64,000 bases of DNA from Helicobacter sp. MIT 05-5293 (GCF_000765665.2 NZ_JROZ02000001.1:124001-188000); one strand, 5' to 3'; counted from the stretch's first letter, positions 23,529-33,025 are shown. Notes: generated from the sequence alone by a model not told the origin. Program-made: numbers and translations.

Positions 23529-24559
23529 CAGTAACGTTGGTTAGTATGCCATTGATATGCACTTTTGAGAATCGTCTCTAAGCTCGAAAATGAGGGATTA
23601 TATCCCAGAATCTCTTTTGCTTTTGTCGCATCTCCGATAAGCACTGCAGGATCTCCAGCCCGTCTTTCTTCTATGGTGTAAGGGATTTCGATATTGGCTA
23701 TTTCAGACATTTTTTGGATCACTTCTAAGACAGAGAATCCCTCGCCATTACCGAGATTAAAGACTTCACTCTTTTGATGAGAATCTAAATAATCTAAGGC
23801 GAGAATGTGTGCAGTCGCTAAATCATCGACATGGATATAATCCCTGATACACGAGCCATCTTTAGTATCATAATCTTGTCCAAAAACACTCAAAGTCTTT
23901 CTTTGCCCTAAAGCTTTTTGAATCACAAGCGGGATTAAATGTGTTTCTGGGGAATGCGATTCGCCGATATTAAATTCCATACTTGCCCCTGCTGCATTAA
24001 AGTAGCGCAAAATCACATAGTTTAATCCATAAGCATGACTAAAATCATGCAAGATTTGCTCAATCATCAGCTTTGAGCGTCCATAGGGATTGATAGGATT
24101 TTGAGGGTGGGATTCTTTAAGTGGGAGTTCTAAAGGATTGCCATAAGTGGCACAAGTAGAGCTAAAAACGATTTTCTTACAGCCAGATTCTTTCATCGCC
24201 TCAAGGAGATTGAGTGTGTTGGCGACATTGTTACGATAGTATTTAGCAGGGTCAGAGACACTCTCGCCCACATAAGCAAAAGCAGCAAAGTGTAAAACAG
24301 AATCAATCTCATAATGGCTAAAGATTTTTTTCAGCGCAAAGCTATCATTTAGGTCAGCGTGGATAAGAAAAGTATCACCATACGAATTTTGCGCTAGATT
24401 CTCTGTGTGAGAGTAGGAGAGAAGGTCAAGGGATTGTTTATGTCCATAGCTTAGATTATCTAATACAAGTGTTGATTTGCCCATTTTGCGAAGCATTGCG
24501 TTTGTGTGAGAGCCTATATAACCCGCTCCACCGGTTACGAGGATTCTTTTTTCTGCCAC
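23528..24559 (-). CDS. galE: UDP-glucose 4-epimerase (GalE)
   Basis: The 343-residue short-chain dehydrogenase-type epimerase interconverts UDP-glucose and UDP-galactose (possibly the N-acetyl forms too). It has the NAD motif VTGGAGYIGSH, the SSTCATYG strand with the catalytic Ser/Thr, the NPYGRSKLM catalytic Tyr/Lys, and the C-terminal GEGFSVLEV and RRAGDPA segments. The start is GTG, with AAGGAG 5 bases upstream. It is co-directional with eptA and supplies sugar precursors for the adjacent locus. Confidence 0.94.
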   Translation of the reverse strand: MAEKRILVTGGAGYIGSHTNAMLRKMGKSTLVLDNLSYGHKQSLDLLSYSHTENLAQNSYGDTFLIHADLNDSFALKKIFSHYEIDSVLHFAAFAYVGESVSDPAKYYRNNVANTLNLLEAMKESGCKKIVFSSTCATYGNPLELPLKESHPQNPINPYGRSKLMIEQILHDFSHAYGLNYVILRYFNAAGASMEFNIGESHSPETHLIPLVIQKALGQRKTLSVFGQDYDTKDGSCIRDYIHVDDLATAHILALDYLDSHQKSEVFNLGNGEGFSVLEVIQKMSEIANIEIPYTIEERRAGDPAVLIGDATKAKEILGYNPSFSSLETILKSAYQWHTNQRY

Positions 24560-24617
24560 ATTTACTCCTTAAGTTTAAAATAGCGATTATAGCTTACTTT
24601 CTCTAAAAGATGAGAAT

Positions 24618-25439
24618 CTAACGCTTGATTAACTCATCGTCATTGTATAAGTCTTCTGCAATAACCTTGCCTTGATTGTTAAAGGTTTTAGCAGTGCCAT
24701 TTTTTTTGCCTTGATGATAGTGTAATTCATACCAAATCACACCATTTTGATAGATACGCATAATGCCCTCTTGTTTGCCGTAAGCGAAATTCATCTCACT
24801 TTTAAGTATGCCGCTTTGGACATCAAAAATTTTGCACAATCCATGCAACAAGCCATTTTGGTAGTATGCTTCATAGACTAATACTCCTTTAGGGCTAAAC
24901 ATCTGATAAAGCCCCACGAGTTTCCCTTCATTGTAAAAAGCAATACGCGCAATGCCTCCCTCAAGATAATAAAGCGTCTCTTTGCCATGTTTGGTGTTTG
25001 TCCCTTGTTTGTAAGAAATGTGTGCTTGGAAAGTCAAGTCATCTTCTTCGACAATTTCTTCTCTGATTTCACCCACTAAGTTTGCTGTAAGAGAATCTAA
25101 TGAAGGTGTGGATTCTATCGGGGTTGTAGGCGTATCAATCGGCGCAGATTCTGTTTGATTTGGAGGTGTGTGTGATGATGAAGATACAGAAATATTTGAA
25201 GAAATAGACTTTGTGGCAGTTGTTTGTGATTTTGTCGGTGAGGTTTTTATAGAATCTGTATTTGCTTTGGCGGGAGTTTGTTTTTGCGTAGGCTTAGAGC
25301 TATTTTGTTTAGAAGCAGATGCTGATTTTTGGCTTGATGCGGGAGTGTTGCTAGATGCGGTAGGTGCAGGAGATTGGGGCATACAGCCTATGCTGATAAT
25401 GATATATCCGCAAAGAATAAAATGATAGAATCTACCCAT
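24618..25439 (-). CDS. MORN_2-repeat lipoprotein with a Ser/Thr/Pro-rich linker
   Basis: The 273-residue protein has a lipoprotein signal with the lipobox ISIGC at Cys19. A low-complexity linker of Ser, Thr, Pro, Lys and Gln follows (about 20-110). Then come MORN_2-type repeats: KETLYYLEGGIARIAFYNEG, FSPKGVLVYEAYYQNGLLHG, MNFAYGKQEG and YHQGKKNGTAKTFNNQG. It probably sits on a membrane with the repeats in the periplasm or outside. The function of such repeats in Helicobacter is not known to me. The next gene downstream encodes a related repeat protein. Confidence 0.75.
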   Translation of the reverse strand: MGRFYHFILCGYIIISIGCMPQSPAPTASSNTPASSQKSASASKQNSSKPTQKQTPAKANTDSIKTSPTKSQTTATKSISSNISVSSSSHTPPNQTESAPIDTPTTPIESTPSLDSLTANLVGEIREEIVEEDDLTFQAHISYKQGTNTKHGKETLYYLEGGIARIAFYNEGKLVGLYQMFSPKGVLVYEAYYQNGLLHGLCKIFDVQSGILKSEMNFAYGKQEGIMRIYQNGVIWYELHYHQGKKNGTAKTFNNQGKVIAEDLYNDDELIKR

Positions 25440-25465
25440 AAGACCTCCTTTTAGCGCAGTTTATT

Positions 25466-26047
25466 TTAGTAACATGCTTGCCAACGACATTTTTTTTCTT
25501 CAATCAGATTCTGATTTTTGTCGTAGGTTTTCATCCATATTTTTTTACCTTGTTCATACATTGTTTCGTATTGGAGATAGCCCTCTTTATGGTATTCTTG
25601 TCTGATGCCTGTGCGCATACCATTTTTATAATGGAGAATCTCTTTGAGTGCGCCGCTTTCATAATATTTTCTACCCTCACCCTCTTCTTTGCCTTGCTCA
25701 AAATTTTGTTCACTTAGTAATTTGCCATTAGAGTGGTAATTTTTTTGCACACCTTGTTTTTTGCCATTGACATAGAATCGTTCTTCTTTGGGTGTGCCGT
25801 TGGGATAGTATGACTTGACATTGCCATCATAAGCATCACGATTATAATTTGCCTCAAAGATAAGTGTGCCATTGGGAGCAGTTTTGGTCTGTCTGCCATG
25901 TTTGATAGTCGTGCCTTTAAGATAATGCGTTTTAATAATAGTAGGATTTTGTTTGTCGCCCGTGGTGCTTATGCGTAAGTCAAGAGGGACTGATTGTTGA
26001 GCAAAACTGATGATGAAAAATCCCAAAAGCAAGACAATTATTTTCAT
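25466..26047 (-). CDS. MORN_2-repeat exported protein
   Basis: The 193-residue protein has a signal peptide (IIVLLLGFFIISFAQQ, residues 3-18) and about five MORN_2-like repeats: KHGRQTKTAPNGTLIFEANY, YYPNGTPKEERFYVNGKKQG, YHSNGKLLSEQNFEQGKEEG, YYESGALKEILHYKNGMRTG and YHKEGYLQYETMYEQGKK. It lies between murA and the lipoprotein of the same repeat family, on the same strand, suggesting tandem duplication and divergence. Such repeats are often auto-annotated as YwqK-type antitoxin; nothing here supports a toxin-antitoxin role. Confidence 0.75.
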   Translation of the reverse strand: MKIIVLLLGFFIISFAQQSVPLDLRISTTGDKQNPTIIKTHYLKGTTIKHGRQTKTAPNGTLIFEANYNRDAYDGNVKSYYPNGTPKEERFYVNGKKQGVQKNYHSNGKLLSEQNFEQGKEEGEGRKYYESGALKEILHYKNGMRTGIRQEYHKEGYLQYETMYEQGKKIWMKTYDKNQNLIEEKKCRWQACY

Positions 26048-26057
26048 TATTTCTCCT

Positions 26058-27323
26058 TTAGCGTGAAAGCCGTGTAATATTTACTCCTAAACCACGCAAT
26101 TTATGCTCGATGCTTTCGTAGCCACGATCAAGGTGGTAGATTCTGTGTATGTTGGTTACGCCTTCACTTACAAGTGCAGCAATAATCAGCGCAGAGCTTG
26201 CGCGCAAATCTGTTGCCATAACATCAGCACCGATAAGCGGTGTAGGACCGACAACTTTAGCAAGATTACCTTTCAGATAAATATCCGCTCCAAGTCTTTG
26301 AAGCTCACTTACATGCATAAAGCGATTTTCAAAAAGCCTCTCTTCAATGACGCTTGCTCCCTCACATTGTGTGGCAAGAGCCATAAATTGAGCCTGCATA
26401 TCCGTAGGGAATCCGGGATATTCTGTCGTAATGACTTCAAAGCTTTTGAGTTTGGCACTAGGAAGAATCGTCAAAGAATCTGTGCTTTTATTGAAGCTAA
26501 AGCCAATCTCCTCAAGTTTATCTGTGATTGCTGCTAGATGTGTCGGCTGGATATTTTCTAATGTGATAGAAGAATTTGTAATTGCACCTGCACAGAGGTA
26601 TGTCCCCGCCTCAATGCGGTCGGGAATGATTCGGATTGGCTTGAAGTCAAGTAATTCACCCCCACTCCCCTCAATAGTCAGCTCATTTGTGCCAATACCT
26701 TCGATTTTTACGCCACTTTCTTGGAGAATCTCACACAATTGGACGACTTCGGGTTCTTTAGCGGCATTAATGATGCGGGTTTTGCCATGAGCAAGGGCAG
26801 CTGCCATAATGACATTTTCGCTCCCTGTTACGGTGATTTTATCAAATAAAATATCCGCACCTTTTAAGCCATTTTTTGCTTGAGCGATGATGTAGCCACC
26901 TTTGATTTGGATATTTGCTCCCATTTTTTCCATTGCTTTGATATGCAAATCAACAGGACGAGCGCCGATTGCACAACCTCCCGGAAGACTGACTTCACAA
27001 TACCCAAAGCGCGCTAATAATGGTCCAAGCACCAATATCGAAGCACGCATTTTACGCACGATGTCATAAATGGCTTTAGTGTGAATGATTTGTTTAGCTT
27101 CGCAAATAAGTGTGTTGGGATTTTCCCATGCAATGTTTGCGCCTAAATGTTCTAAAAGTTTTGCAAGTGTTTTGACATCTACCACATCGGGTAAATTGCT
27201 GATATGCACTTCATTTTGGCTCAACAATGTCGCTGCAAGAATGGGCAAAGCAGAGTTTTTTGCACCCGATATAGTTACATTTCCTTTAAGTGAAGGGCTT
27301 TTTGTGATTTGTAAATAGTCCAT
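26058..27323 (-). CDS. murA: UDP-N-acetylglucosamine 1-carboxyvinyltransferase (MurA)
   Basis: The 421-residue enzyme commits UDP-GlcNAc to peptidoglycan synthesis using phosphoenolpyruvate. It has the N-terminal [18 protein letters not shown], the active-site Cys in [15 protein letters not shown] (the fosfomycin target is conserved), [22 protein letters not shown] and the C-terminal [18 protein letters not shown]. Length is normal. It is in a minus-strand run with galU and slt, an arrangement I recall from H. pylori. Confidence 0.97.
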   Translation of the reverse strand: MDYLQITKSPSLKGNVTISGAKNSALPILAATLLSQNEVHISNLPDVVDVKTLAKLLEHLGANIAWENPNTLICEAKQIIHTKAIYDIVRKMRASILVLGPLLARFGYCEVSLPGGCAIGARPVDLHIKAMEKMGANIQIKGGYIIAQAKNGLKGADILFDKITVTGSENVIMAAALAHGKTRIINAAKEPEVVQLCEILQESGVKIEGIGTNELTIEGSGGELLDFKPIRIIPDRIEAGTYLCAGAITNSSITLENIQPTHLAAITDKLEEIGFSFNKSTDSLTILPSAKLKSFEVITTEYPGFPTDMQAQFMALATQCEGASVIEERLFENRFMHVSELQRLGADIYLKGNLAKVVGPTPLIGADVMATDLRASSALIIAALVSEGVTNIHRIYHLDRGYESIEHKLRGLGVNITRLSR

Positions 27324-27340
27324 TTATACCTCTTTTCGTG

Positions 27341-27748
27341 TTATTTGTTTTCTCGTTTTTGTAATGCTTTTCCGATTGCTTCCTTGATGCTTGACTTGCT
27401 TTCAGGATTTGCGTTTTCAAGAGTATCTTGGAATTTAACGACTTCATCGACTTCCATAAGATTCATATTTACAGCAAATTTTGAAATAATGTCAAGCCAC
27501 AAATTGTATTCTTTGCCGGTTTTAGCGTAGGTTTTATACAATTCCATGAAACGATCAAAAAGTGATTTGAGTTTTGTTTTGTCATTTGTATAAGTCTCAA
27601 GCAATTGTGCTATTTCACTTAGCTGACTAACCTCTGGAGGAGGGGTGTCATCTTCAAGCGCAACTGCCAAAAGTCCGCTAAAAATAATAGGCAAACATAT
27701 CAAAAATGTAAGAAGCCAACAAAAAACATAAAAACTAAGGTTAAACAT
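27341..27748 (-). CDS. Small membrane-anchored protein between galU and murA
   Basis: The 135-residue protein has one hydrophobic N-terminal segment (residues 5-32), then a Pro-rich turn (DDTPPPEVSQ) and a charged helical region. A homologous small gene seems to lie at this place in H. pylori (between galU and murA). No enzymatic motif is visible. It may be a membrane-anchored helper of envelope synthesis, but only its location suggests that. Confidence 0.6.
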   Translation of the reverse strand: MFNLSFYVFCWLLTFLICLPIIFSGLLAVALEDDTPPPEVSQLSEIAQLLETYTNDKTKLKSLFDRFMELYKTYAKTGKEYNLWLDIISKFAVNMNLMEVDEVVKFQDTLENANPESKSSIKEAIGKALQKRENK

Positions 27749-27751
27749 ATT

Positions 27752-28588
27752 TTACGATAGATTCTGTTTTGATGTGAGATGATAAAAGTCCATTGTTGCT
27801 TGGACATAGCCATCAATACTACCGCAATCGTAACGTTTTCCTTGAAACTGATAAGCAAGCACACTGCCTTTTTTGGCTTGCTCTAGTAGGGCATCTGTGA
27901 TTTGGATTTCTCCGCCTTTGCCAGGCTTAGTTACACGCAAAATATCAAAAATATCGGGCGTCAAAATATAGCGTCCGATGATTGCAAGGTTGCTAGGGGC
28001 TTGATCAATGCTTGGTTTTTCTACCATATTGGTAACGCGATATACGCCTTCTTCAATCAAAGATCCCTCAATGATGCCGTATTTATCTACATCGTTAGGC
28101 TGCACAGATTCTATGGCGACAATGGAACAATGATATTTTTTATAGAGATTAACCATTTGTGCAAGCACACCTTGAGCATTAGGATTACTACAAAGGTCAT
28201 CAGCTAAAATCACACCGAATGGCTCACACCCAATAAGTGTTTCACCTGTGAGAATCGCATGCCCTAAGCCTCGCATTTCATTTTGTCGTGTGTAAGAGAA
28301 AGAACATGAATTTGTGAGAGTGCGAATACTTTGTAGCAAAGCTTCTTTGCTTGTGCCATTGATTTGATGCTCAAGTTCATAGTTAATGTCAAAATGATCT
28401 TCGATACTTCGTTTTCCTCTACCTGTAACAATGGCTATATTTTGACAACCTGCTTCTAAAGCTTCTTCTACGCCGTATTGAATCAGAGGCTTGGTCAGAA
28501 TCGGGAGCATTTCTTTAGGCATTGCTTTGGTTGCTGGGAGAAAGCGTGTCCCGTATCCTGCAGCTGGAAATAAACACTTACGAATCAT
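27752..28588 (-). CDS. galU: UTP-glucose-1-phosphate uridylyltransferase (GalU)
   Basis: The 278-residue enzyme makes UDP-glucose. It carries FPAAGYGTRFLPATKAMPKEM, the catalytic-loop IVTGRGKRSIEDHFD, the metal-binding VILADDLCSN, and MVEKPSIDQAPSNLAIIGRY. UDP-glucose feeds GalE (23528-24559) and Ugd (52272-53663), both in this window. It ends three bases before the start of the small membrane protein gene. Confidence 0.96.
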   Translation of the reverse strand: MIRKCLFPAAGYGTRFLPATKAMPKEMLPILTKPLIQYGVEEALEAGCQNIAIVTGRGKRSIEDHFDINYELEHQINGTSKEALLQSIRTLTNSCSFSYTRQNEMRGLGHAILTGETLIGCEPFGVILADDLCSNPNAQGVLAQMVNLYKKYHCSIVAIESVQPNDVDKYGIIEGSLIEEGVYRVTNMVEKPSIDQAPSNLAIIGRYILTPDIFDILRVTKPGKGGEIQITDALLEQAKKGSVLAYQFQGKRYDCGSIDGYVQATMDFYHLTSKQNLS

Positions 28589-28609
28589 TAAAAACTCCTT
28601 GATGAAGGA

Positions 28610-30235
28610 TTAATTCACTAAAGTTTGCTTGAGTAATTCTTCAAGATTGATATTGTTCCCAAAAGTTTCTTGATAAACAATATAATTTGCTAACACTCTT
28701 AAGCCATAGTCCCTAGATTCTTTATAAGGCACAAGCTCCATACTTAGCCAAGGTTCATAATTGCGATGTTTGAGAAACAAAGCTTTTGATTGGAGTGTGC
28801 GGCGTAAGAATCCCGGTCCTCCATTATACGCATAAGACACAAACAAAGGGTGTTTAAATTCTTTTCCTAAATCATTCAGGTAGAATCTTCCAAATTCAAG
28901 GGCTGTGATAGGATTAAACATATCTTCAAGTTTGATGTGATCGCGTTTAAGGCTTTTGGCAAAGGGTTGGACATTAAAAGGCATAATTTGCATCATTCCT
29001 AGCGCATAAGAGGTAGAAACAAGGGCGGGAAGCAGTGTGCTTTCTTGCTTAGCGACAGCATAAGTGAGAGCCTTTTCGTGGTCATTTTTCCATTTGAGCT
29101 TGTTTGCAAAAGGCGTAATGAAGTAGTTGATTTTAAATTGATTGATTTGATTAAGCACATAAGCATAATGCGCACTGCTTTCTTCATAGGCAAAATGTTT
29201 GCTTAAGTCTTTGAGTGCGTTTTTATCTTTTACTTCCGCAAGATTCTCTCGTAAAAGCTGCCATTGGAAAGGGTCTTTGATGTCAAAATTCGGTGCTTTT
29301 TTGCTTAATTTGCCTAAATCACTCACGACTTGATATTGTGGTTTTTGATTGAGTGTTTGATTAGCATAAATCGTGTATAAATCTACATAAGTGCTTTGCG
29401 CAAGTTTTTCGAGAATCTTTTGGTCCGAGCTTAGTCGGTATTGCCAAAATAAGGCGCGGTTTTTTTGTATCGGTGTTGTAGCCTTGTTAAAAGAGCGTTT
29501 GAAATAGGCAAGGGCATTGTTGCGTTGTTGATGCAAGACTTCATTGATACCTAGCATAAAAAGTGTATAAGAATCTGCCCCTGTAATGTTTGCCCCTACA
29601 AGGGATTCTTTAAATTTAGCAAAACTTTTATCATGCACGACAAGAATGGCTTGAAGCATATTGTTAAAACTCGTAACATTCTGGTCGGCAAGTTTTTTAA
29701 GAGCTGCAGGTTTGATTTTTTGATTGATGATTTGAGTGCGTTGAGCGGGGGTCAGTCCGTAATAGATTCCCGCAAAAGTGCCAGCATCACTTAAAAGCAT
29801 TGAGGTAAGAATATTGGGTTTTGAGAGAATCGCAATGCGTTTTTGATAGGCGGGATCATTTTGGAATTTTTTGAGTAAAAAGTCTTTGTCTTTTTGGGGC
29901 ATTGAAGGAATGCTTGAGAGGCTCAATCCTGCTTTGATGCAAGCTGCATCTTGTTTTTTAAGCTTTTGGAATCCTAATCGTTGGCAGTATAAATTTCGTG
30001 GGAGTTCGGTGATTTTACCTTTAGCAGCCATAAGCTGATCAAGTTTAGCAGTCTTGCGATAAATGAGTTCGTAGGCTTTCAAAGCTTCTTTTAAAGTGGT
30101 TTTTTCATCAGATAAGAATTGCCAAATATAAAAATCTCGCGCTAAACCTTTTGGTTTTGATTCTAAAAATTCAAGTGTAATATCACTTGCCCAAACGGAT
30201 ATAGCTAAAAAAAACGACAAGCCTAAGATTCTCAT
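28610..30235 (-). CDS. slt: Soluble lytic murein transglycosylase (Slt)
   Basis: The 541-residue exported protein has a signal peptide (ILGLSFFLAISVWA), a long helical superhelix region (about 20-370) and a C-terminal SLT domain. The catalytic Glu lies in YAVAKQESTLLPAL, followed by YALGMMQIMP and YAYNGGPGFLRR. It cleaves peptidoglycan strands, forming 1,6-anhydro ends, in the periplasm. Neighbours galU and murA make this an envelope cluster. Confidence 0.93.
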   Translation of the reverse strand: MRILGLSFFLAISVWASDITLEFLESKPKGLARDFYIWQFLSDEKTTLKEALKAYELIYRKTAKLDQLMAAKGKITELPRNLYCQRLGFQKLKKQDAACIKAGLSLSSIPSMPQKDKDFLLKKFQNDPAYQKRIAILSKPNILTSMLLSDAGTFAGIYYGLTPAQRTQIINQKIKPAALKKLADQNVTSFNNMLQAILVVHDKSFAKFKESLVGANITGADSYTLFMLGINEVLHQQRNNALAYFKRSFNKATTPIQKNRALFWQYRLSSDQKILEKLAQSTYVDLYTIYANQTLNQKPQYQVVSDLGKLSKKAPNFDIKDPFQWQLLRENLAEVKDKNALKDLSKHFAYEESSAHYAYVLNQINQFKINYFITPFANKLKWKNDHEKALTYAVAKQESTLLPALVSTSYALGMMQIMPFNVQPFAKSLKRDHIKLEDMFNPITALEFGRFYLNDLGKEFKHPLFVSYAYNGGPGFLRRTLQSKALFLKHRNYEPWLSMELVPYKESRDYGLRVLANYIVYQETFGNNINLEELLKQTLVN

Positions 30236-30251
30236 TCCCTCCCCCTTCTCT

Positions 30252-30551
30252 TTATAGCCTTGCTGCGTATCGCATTAAAAGTTGAATGAGTGATAAATCA
30301 ATAAACTTAAGGACGATGACCACAATGAGAGGTGATAAATCAAGCCCTGCAATTGTGGTGGGTATAATAGAGCGAAGTTTTGCATAGACAGGTTGCGTTA
30401 AGCGATTGAGAATCTGCACAATGGGGTTGTAAGGGTCGGGACGCACCCAGCTAATAAGTGCAGCAATGATGACGACCCAAATATAGAGATTAATAATCAT
30501 ACCAAGAATAGTGGCAAATGCGCCTAAAAAAGTGCCTAATATCATAATCAT
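30252..30551 (-). CDS. YggT-family small membrane protein
   Basis: The 99-residue protein has two hydrophobic segments (residues 3-32 and 65-90) around the YggT signature ISWVRPDPYNPIVQILNRLTQP and IIPTTIAGLDLSP. Family members are implicated in osmotic or division-related membrane functions, without a settled mechanism. An in-frame alternative start lies two codons inside. It sits between gltX and slt as in H. pylori. Confidence 0.85.
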   Translation of the reverse strand: MIMILGTFLGAFATILGMIINLYIWVVIIAALISWVRPDPYNPIVQILNRLTQPVYAKLRSIIPTTIAGLDLSPLIVVIVLKFIDLSLIQLLMRYAARL

Positions 30552-30608
30552 ATCCTTAATTTTGAGAAATTATATCATAATTACAGAATCATTATTGTTT
30601 GCTGAAAT

Positions 30609-31934
30609 TTATCCTTGCACTCTTAGTATATCTTTAAGGAAAAAACGCAAATACGGATAAAGCTCATTTAACTCTAACCCATGAGAATTCCCAGTGAGAA
30701 GGATTCGTAATGGTTTGAAAAATTTTTTACCCTTGAGTTTGCTCTCTTCCATTAAAACGAGTTTGAGACTTTCGTAATCTTGCAAACTCGGAGCATTTGA
30801 ATCAATAAGTTTTATAAGGATATTATAGAGAATCTCGCACTCTTGCGTATAAATTTCTCCTTCATAGGTTTGTGCAATCAATTTGATACCAAAGATTCTA
30901 TCAAGTTTCTCTCTGATTTCATTTAATGTGCTGGCTTCTTGCAGGTGTAATTTTCCCAATGCCCCAACAGAGGGATCTTTACTTTCAAGCAAGAGAGCAA
31001 ATTCTTGTTCGTTAAGCATTTTGAGATGCTCACGATTAAGAAAACGCAAACGCTTGATGTCAAATTTCACGGGCGATTTAGCGATATTTTTAATATCAAA
31101 CCATGCAATCGCATCATCAAGCCTGAAAACTTCTTGAGGTGTTTTATTACCCATAGAAACCAAATAATTAATAATAGCTTGTGGGAGATAACCTTGCTCA
31201 AGAAGCCAAGCGACTGATGAGGCATTGTCGCGTTTGCTCATTTTGCTGCCATTTTCTCCTAATATGATAGGTAAATGGGCATAGCCTAAAGATTTGGTAT
31301 AGCCAAGACTTTGATGAATGAGAATCTGTTTAGGGGTGTTACTCACATGATCTTCACCACGCACAATAAAACTAATATCATAAAGCATATCATCAAGAGC
31401 GCAAGCAAAATTATAAGTGGGAATCCCATCTTCTTTAATAATCACAAAGCTATCAATTTCTTGTGCGTTAAATGTCAGTTCGCCTTTGATAGAATCATAA
31501 AAAGAAATGTTATTTTGCGCTCCTCTTAGGCGAATCACAGGCTTTGGATTGGTATTTTTATGTATTTCTGCCCATGCAGGGTCATAACGAAAAGGTTTTT
31601 TTTGAGCTTGGTATTCTGCTCTTTTTTCCTCTAAAAAATCTTTGGTGCAGTAGCAATAAAAGGCTAAATCTTTACTGATGAGGTATTGTGCAAGTTGGCG
31701 GTGATGTTCAAATTGATCACTTTGATACACAAGGCGGTCCCATAAAAGCCCAAAGAGGTTTAAAATACTAAGAATCTCTTTGTCTTTTCCTTCGATATTG
31801 CGTGCCGTGTCTGTATCTTCAATACGGATAAGAAAGGGTTGTTTGGTTTGTTTGGCGATGATGTAATTAAAAATCGCAGCGCGTAGATTCCCAATGTGCA
31901 TATCACCAGTAGGAGAAGGTGCAAATCTTAGCAT
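30609..31934 (-). CDS. gltX: Glutamyl-tRNA synthetase, probably the tRNA-Gln-charging paralogue
   Basis: The 441-residue class I synthetase has the HIGH motif as FAPSPTGDMHIGNLRAA, the RIEDTDTARN segment, the KMSKR motif as GSKMSKRDNAS, and a C-terminal anticodon domain. H. pylori has two GltX enzymes. The copy next to yggT-slt-galU is, as I recall, the one that mis-charges tRNA-Gln with Glu for later amidation by GatCAB, and synteny suggests the same here; specificity is inferred, not seen. Its ATG shares a base with the upstream stop (TAATG). Confidence 0.93.
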   Translation of the reverse strand: MLRFAPSPTGDMHIGNLRAAIFNYIIAKQTKQPFLIRIEDTDTARNIEGKDKEILSILNLFGLLWDRLVYQSDQFEHHRQLAQYLISKDLAFYCYCTKDFLEEKRAEYQAQKKPFRYDPAWAEIHKNTNPKPVIRLRGAQNNISFYDSIKGELTFNAQEIDSFVIIKEDGIPTYNFACALDDMLYDISFIVRGEDHVSNTPKQILIHQSLGYTKSLGYAHLPIILGENGSKMSKRDNASSVAWLLEQGYLPQAIINYLVSMGNKTPQEVFRLDDAIAWFDIKNIAKSPVKFDIKRLRFLNREHLKMLNEQEFALLLESKDPSVGALGKLHLQEASTLNEIREKLDRIFGIKLIAQTYEGEIYTQECEILYNILIKLIDSNAPSLQDYESLKLVLMEESKLKGKKFFKPLRILLTGNSHGLELNELYPYLRFFLKDILRVQG

Positions 31935-32509
31935 TATTTTCCTTTAAATAATTGGGTGAAATTTTGTTTATCACATTCATCAAAGTTGTATTCAGGCATT
32001 GTGGGATTACGCGGTGAAAAAGTCGGCTGTGTGAGTGCATCACTAATTTGAAGAAGCGTCTGTGTGATTTCATTGATTTTTTCTTCTGTATAGCCAACCA
32101 GTGATGATAAATCTTTGTCTGCTAGTGGCATAGGATTGTCAATAATAAGGTGAAAAGATTCCCCATTGAGTTTAGTGCTAAATTCTGTATCAAAAAGTGG
32201 CACGCCCATAAAACAAGAAGATTGTGTAATTTCTTTAATCTCACCTTTGGTTTGAGAAATTTCTATGGGTTGAGCGTATTCTGAATCAACACTCTGTGCA
32301 AGTTTGAGAATCTTCTTCAGTGCCGATGTCGCACTTTGGAGCGTGCCGATAAATTCATTTGCACCTTTCATATCTTCTGTGAATCTGTGAATATGTAAGG
32401 TGCTTAAGGGCGTCGTTTGTCTTGGTGTCTGTGCATCGACCAAATCCGGCATACCCTCAACCACGCCAATGTGTTTTTGAAAAGTAGATAGAATATTGTT
32501 TTTATACAT
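31934..32509 (-). CDS. Conserved Helicobacter-type protein of unknown function
   Basis: The 191-residue protein lacks a signal peptide. Its middle (GANEFIGTLQSATSALKKIL, residues 49-68) and end (VGYTEEKINEITQTLLQIS) are helical and vaguely like flagellin or hook-protein helices. H. pylori has a FliS co-chaperone with such a fold, but I cannot establish a relation. The gene begins the minus-strand run and overlaps gltX by one base, so it is probably the first cistron. Confidence 0.5.
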   Translation of the reverse strand: MYKNNILSTFQKHIGVVEGMPDLVDAQTPRQTTPLSTLHIHRFTEDMKGANEFIGTLQSATSALKKILKLAQSVDSEYAQPIEISQTKGEIKEITQSSCFMGVPLFDTEFSTKLNGESFHLIIDNPMPLADKDLSSLVGYTEEKINEITQTLLQISDALTQPTFSPRNPTMPEYNFDECDKQNFTQLFKGK

Positions 32510-32634
32510 AACAAACCCTTTTGCTAAGATTTACAAAAAACAAGCACTTAGCGTTCCAAAACCTTTGTATTTTTATTATTTTATGAAGTATAGCTTTCAA
32601 AGTTTTCCACTGGCTTGAATAGTAAAGTAAGATT

Positions 32635-32957
32635 TAGGCATAGCGATAAGCCGAGTTCTGTCGTGGGCGATTATTTATCTAGGAATAAGATCGCTCTTAT
32701 TCTCAAGCGAAGAGTTGTAATTCTAAGACTTTAACCATTCTCTTCTTGCTACGAATTGGGTTTGCATGGCATCTTGCATTGCTGTAAGATCGGTGGGCTC
32801 TTACCCCGCCTTTTCACCCTTGCCATATAAAAATGGCGGTTATTTTCTGTTGCACTTTCCCTTAGGTTACCCTAGCCATTAGTTAAATGGAATTCTGTCT
32901 TAAGTAGCTCGGACTTTCCTCTTTTGTTTCCAAAAGCAATCGCCTACTATGCCTAAA
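32635..32957 (-). ncRNA. rnpB: RNase P RNA (M1-type catalytic RNA)
   Basis: The minus strand contains the universal bacterial RNase P core: GAGGAAAGTCCGAGC near the 5' end (complement of 32907-32921), GGTAACCTAAGGGAAAGTGC with ACAGAAA just after, and the 3' GACAGAACTCGGCTTA. The ends pair as P1: TAGGCATAG and CGAT near 32957 with ATCGCTATGCC near 32635-32648. Ends are estimated from P1 and the promoter. It processes the 5' ends of tRNA precursors. TATAAT on the minus strand (32963-32968) is correctly placed upstream. This RNA explains the only gap over 300 bases in the window. Confidence 0.95.
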
Positions 32958-32962
32958 ACTAA

Positions 32963-32986
32963 ATTATAGCAAATTTTTGTTATAAT
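32963..32986. promoter_or_regulatory. Back-to-back promoters of rnpB (minus) and the marR gene (plus)
   Basis: TATAAT occurs on the minus strand at 32963-32968 (rnpB) and on the plus strand at 32981-32986 (marR). The two -10 boxes are only 12 bases apart, so each promoter's upstream region overlaps the other's transcription start. Regulator binding at one could affect the other. Confidence 0.6.
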
Positions 32987-33025
32987 TTAAGCTGTGTGAA
33001 ACAATCAATACTTTGAGAGGTAGTC

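Noticed and set aside
24618-26047. YwqK-type toxin-antitoxin annotation for the two MORN_2 proteins
   Set aside because: Both have export signals and lack a toxin-like neighbour; the label comes from repeat similarity only.
26103-26790. Plus-strand frames opposite murA
   Set aside because: murA is intact on the other strand with all motifs; these frames are its antisense shadows.
32510-33025. Search for tRNA or tmRNA in the large gap
   Set aside because: The gap is explained by RNase P RNA on the minus strand; no cloverleaf or tmRNA ends were seen.
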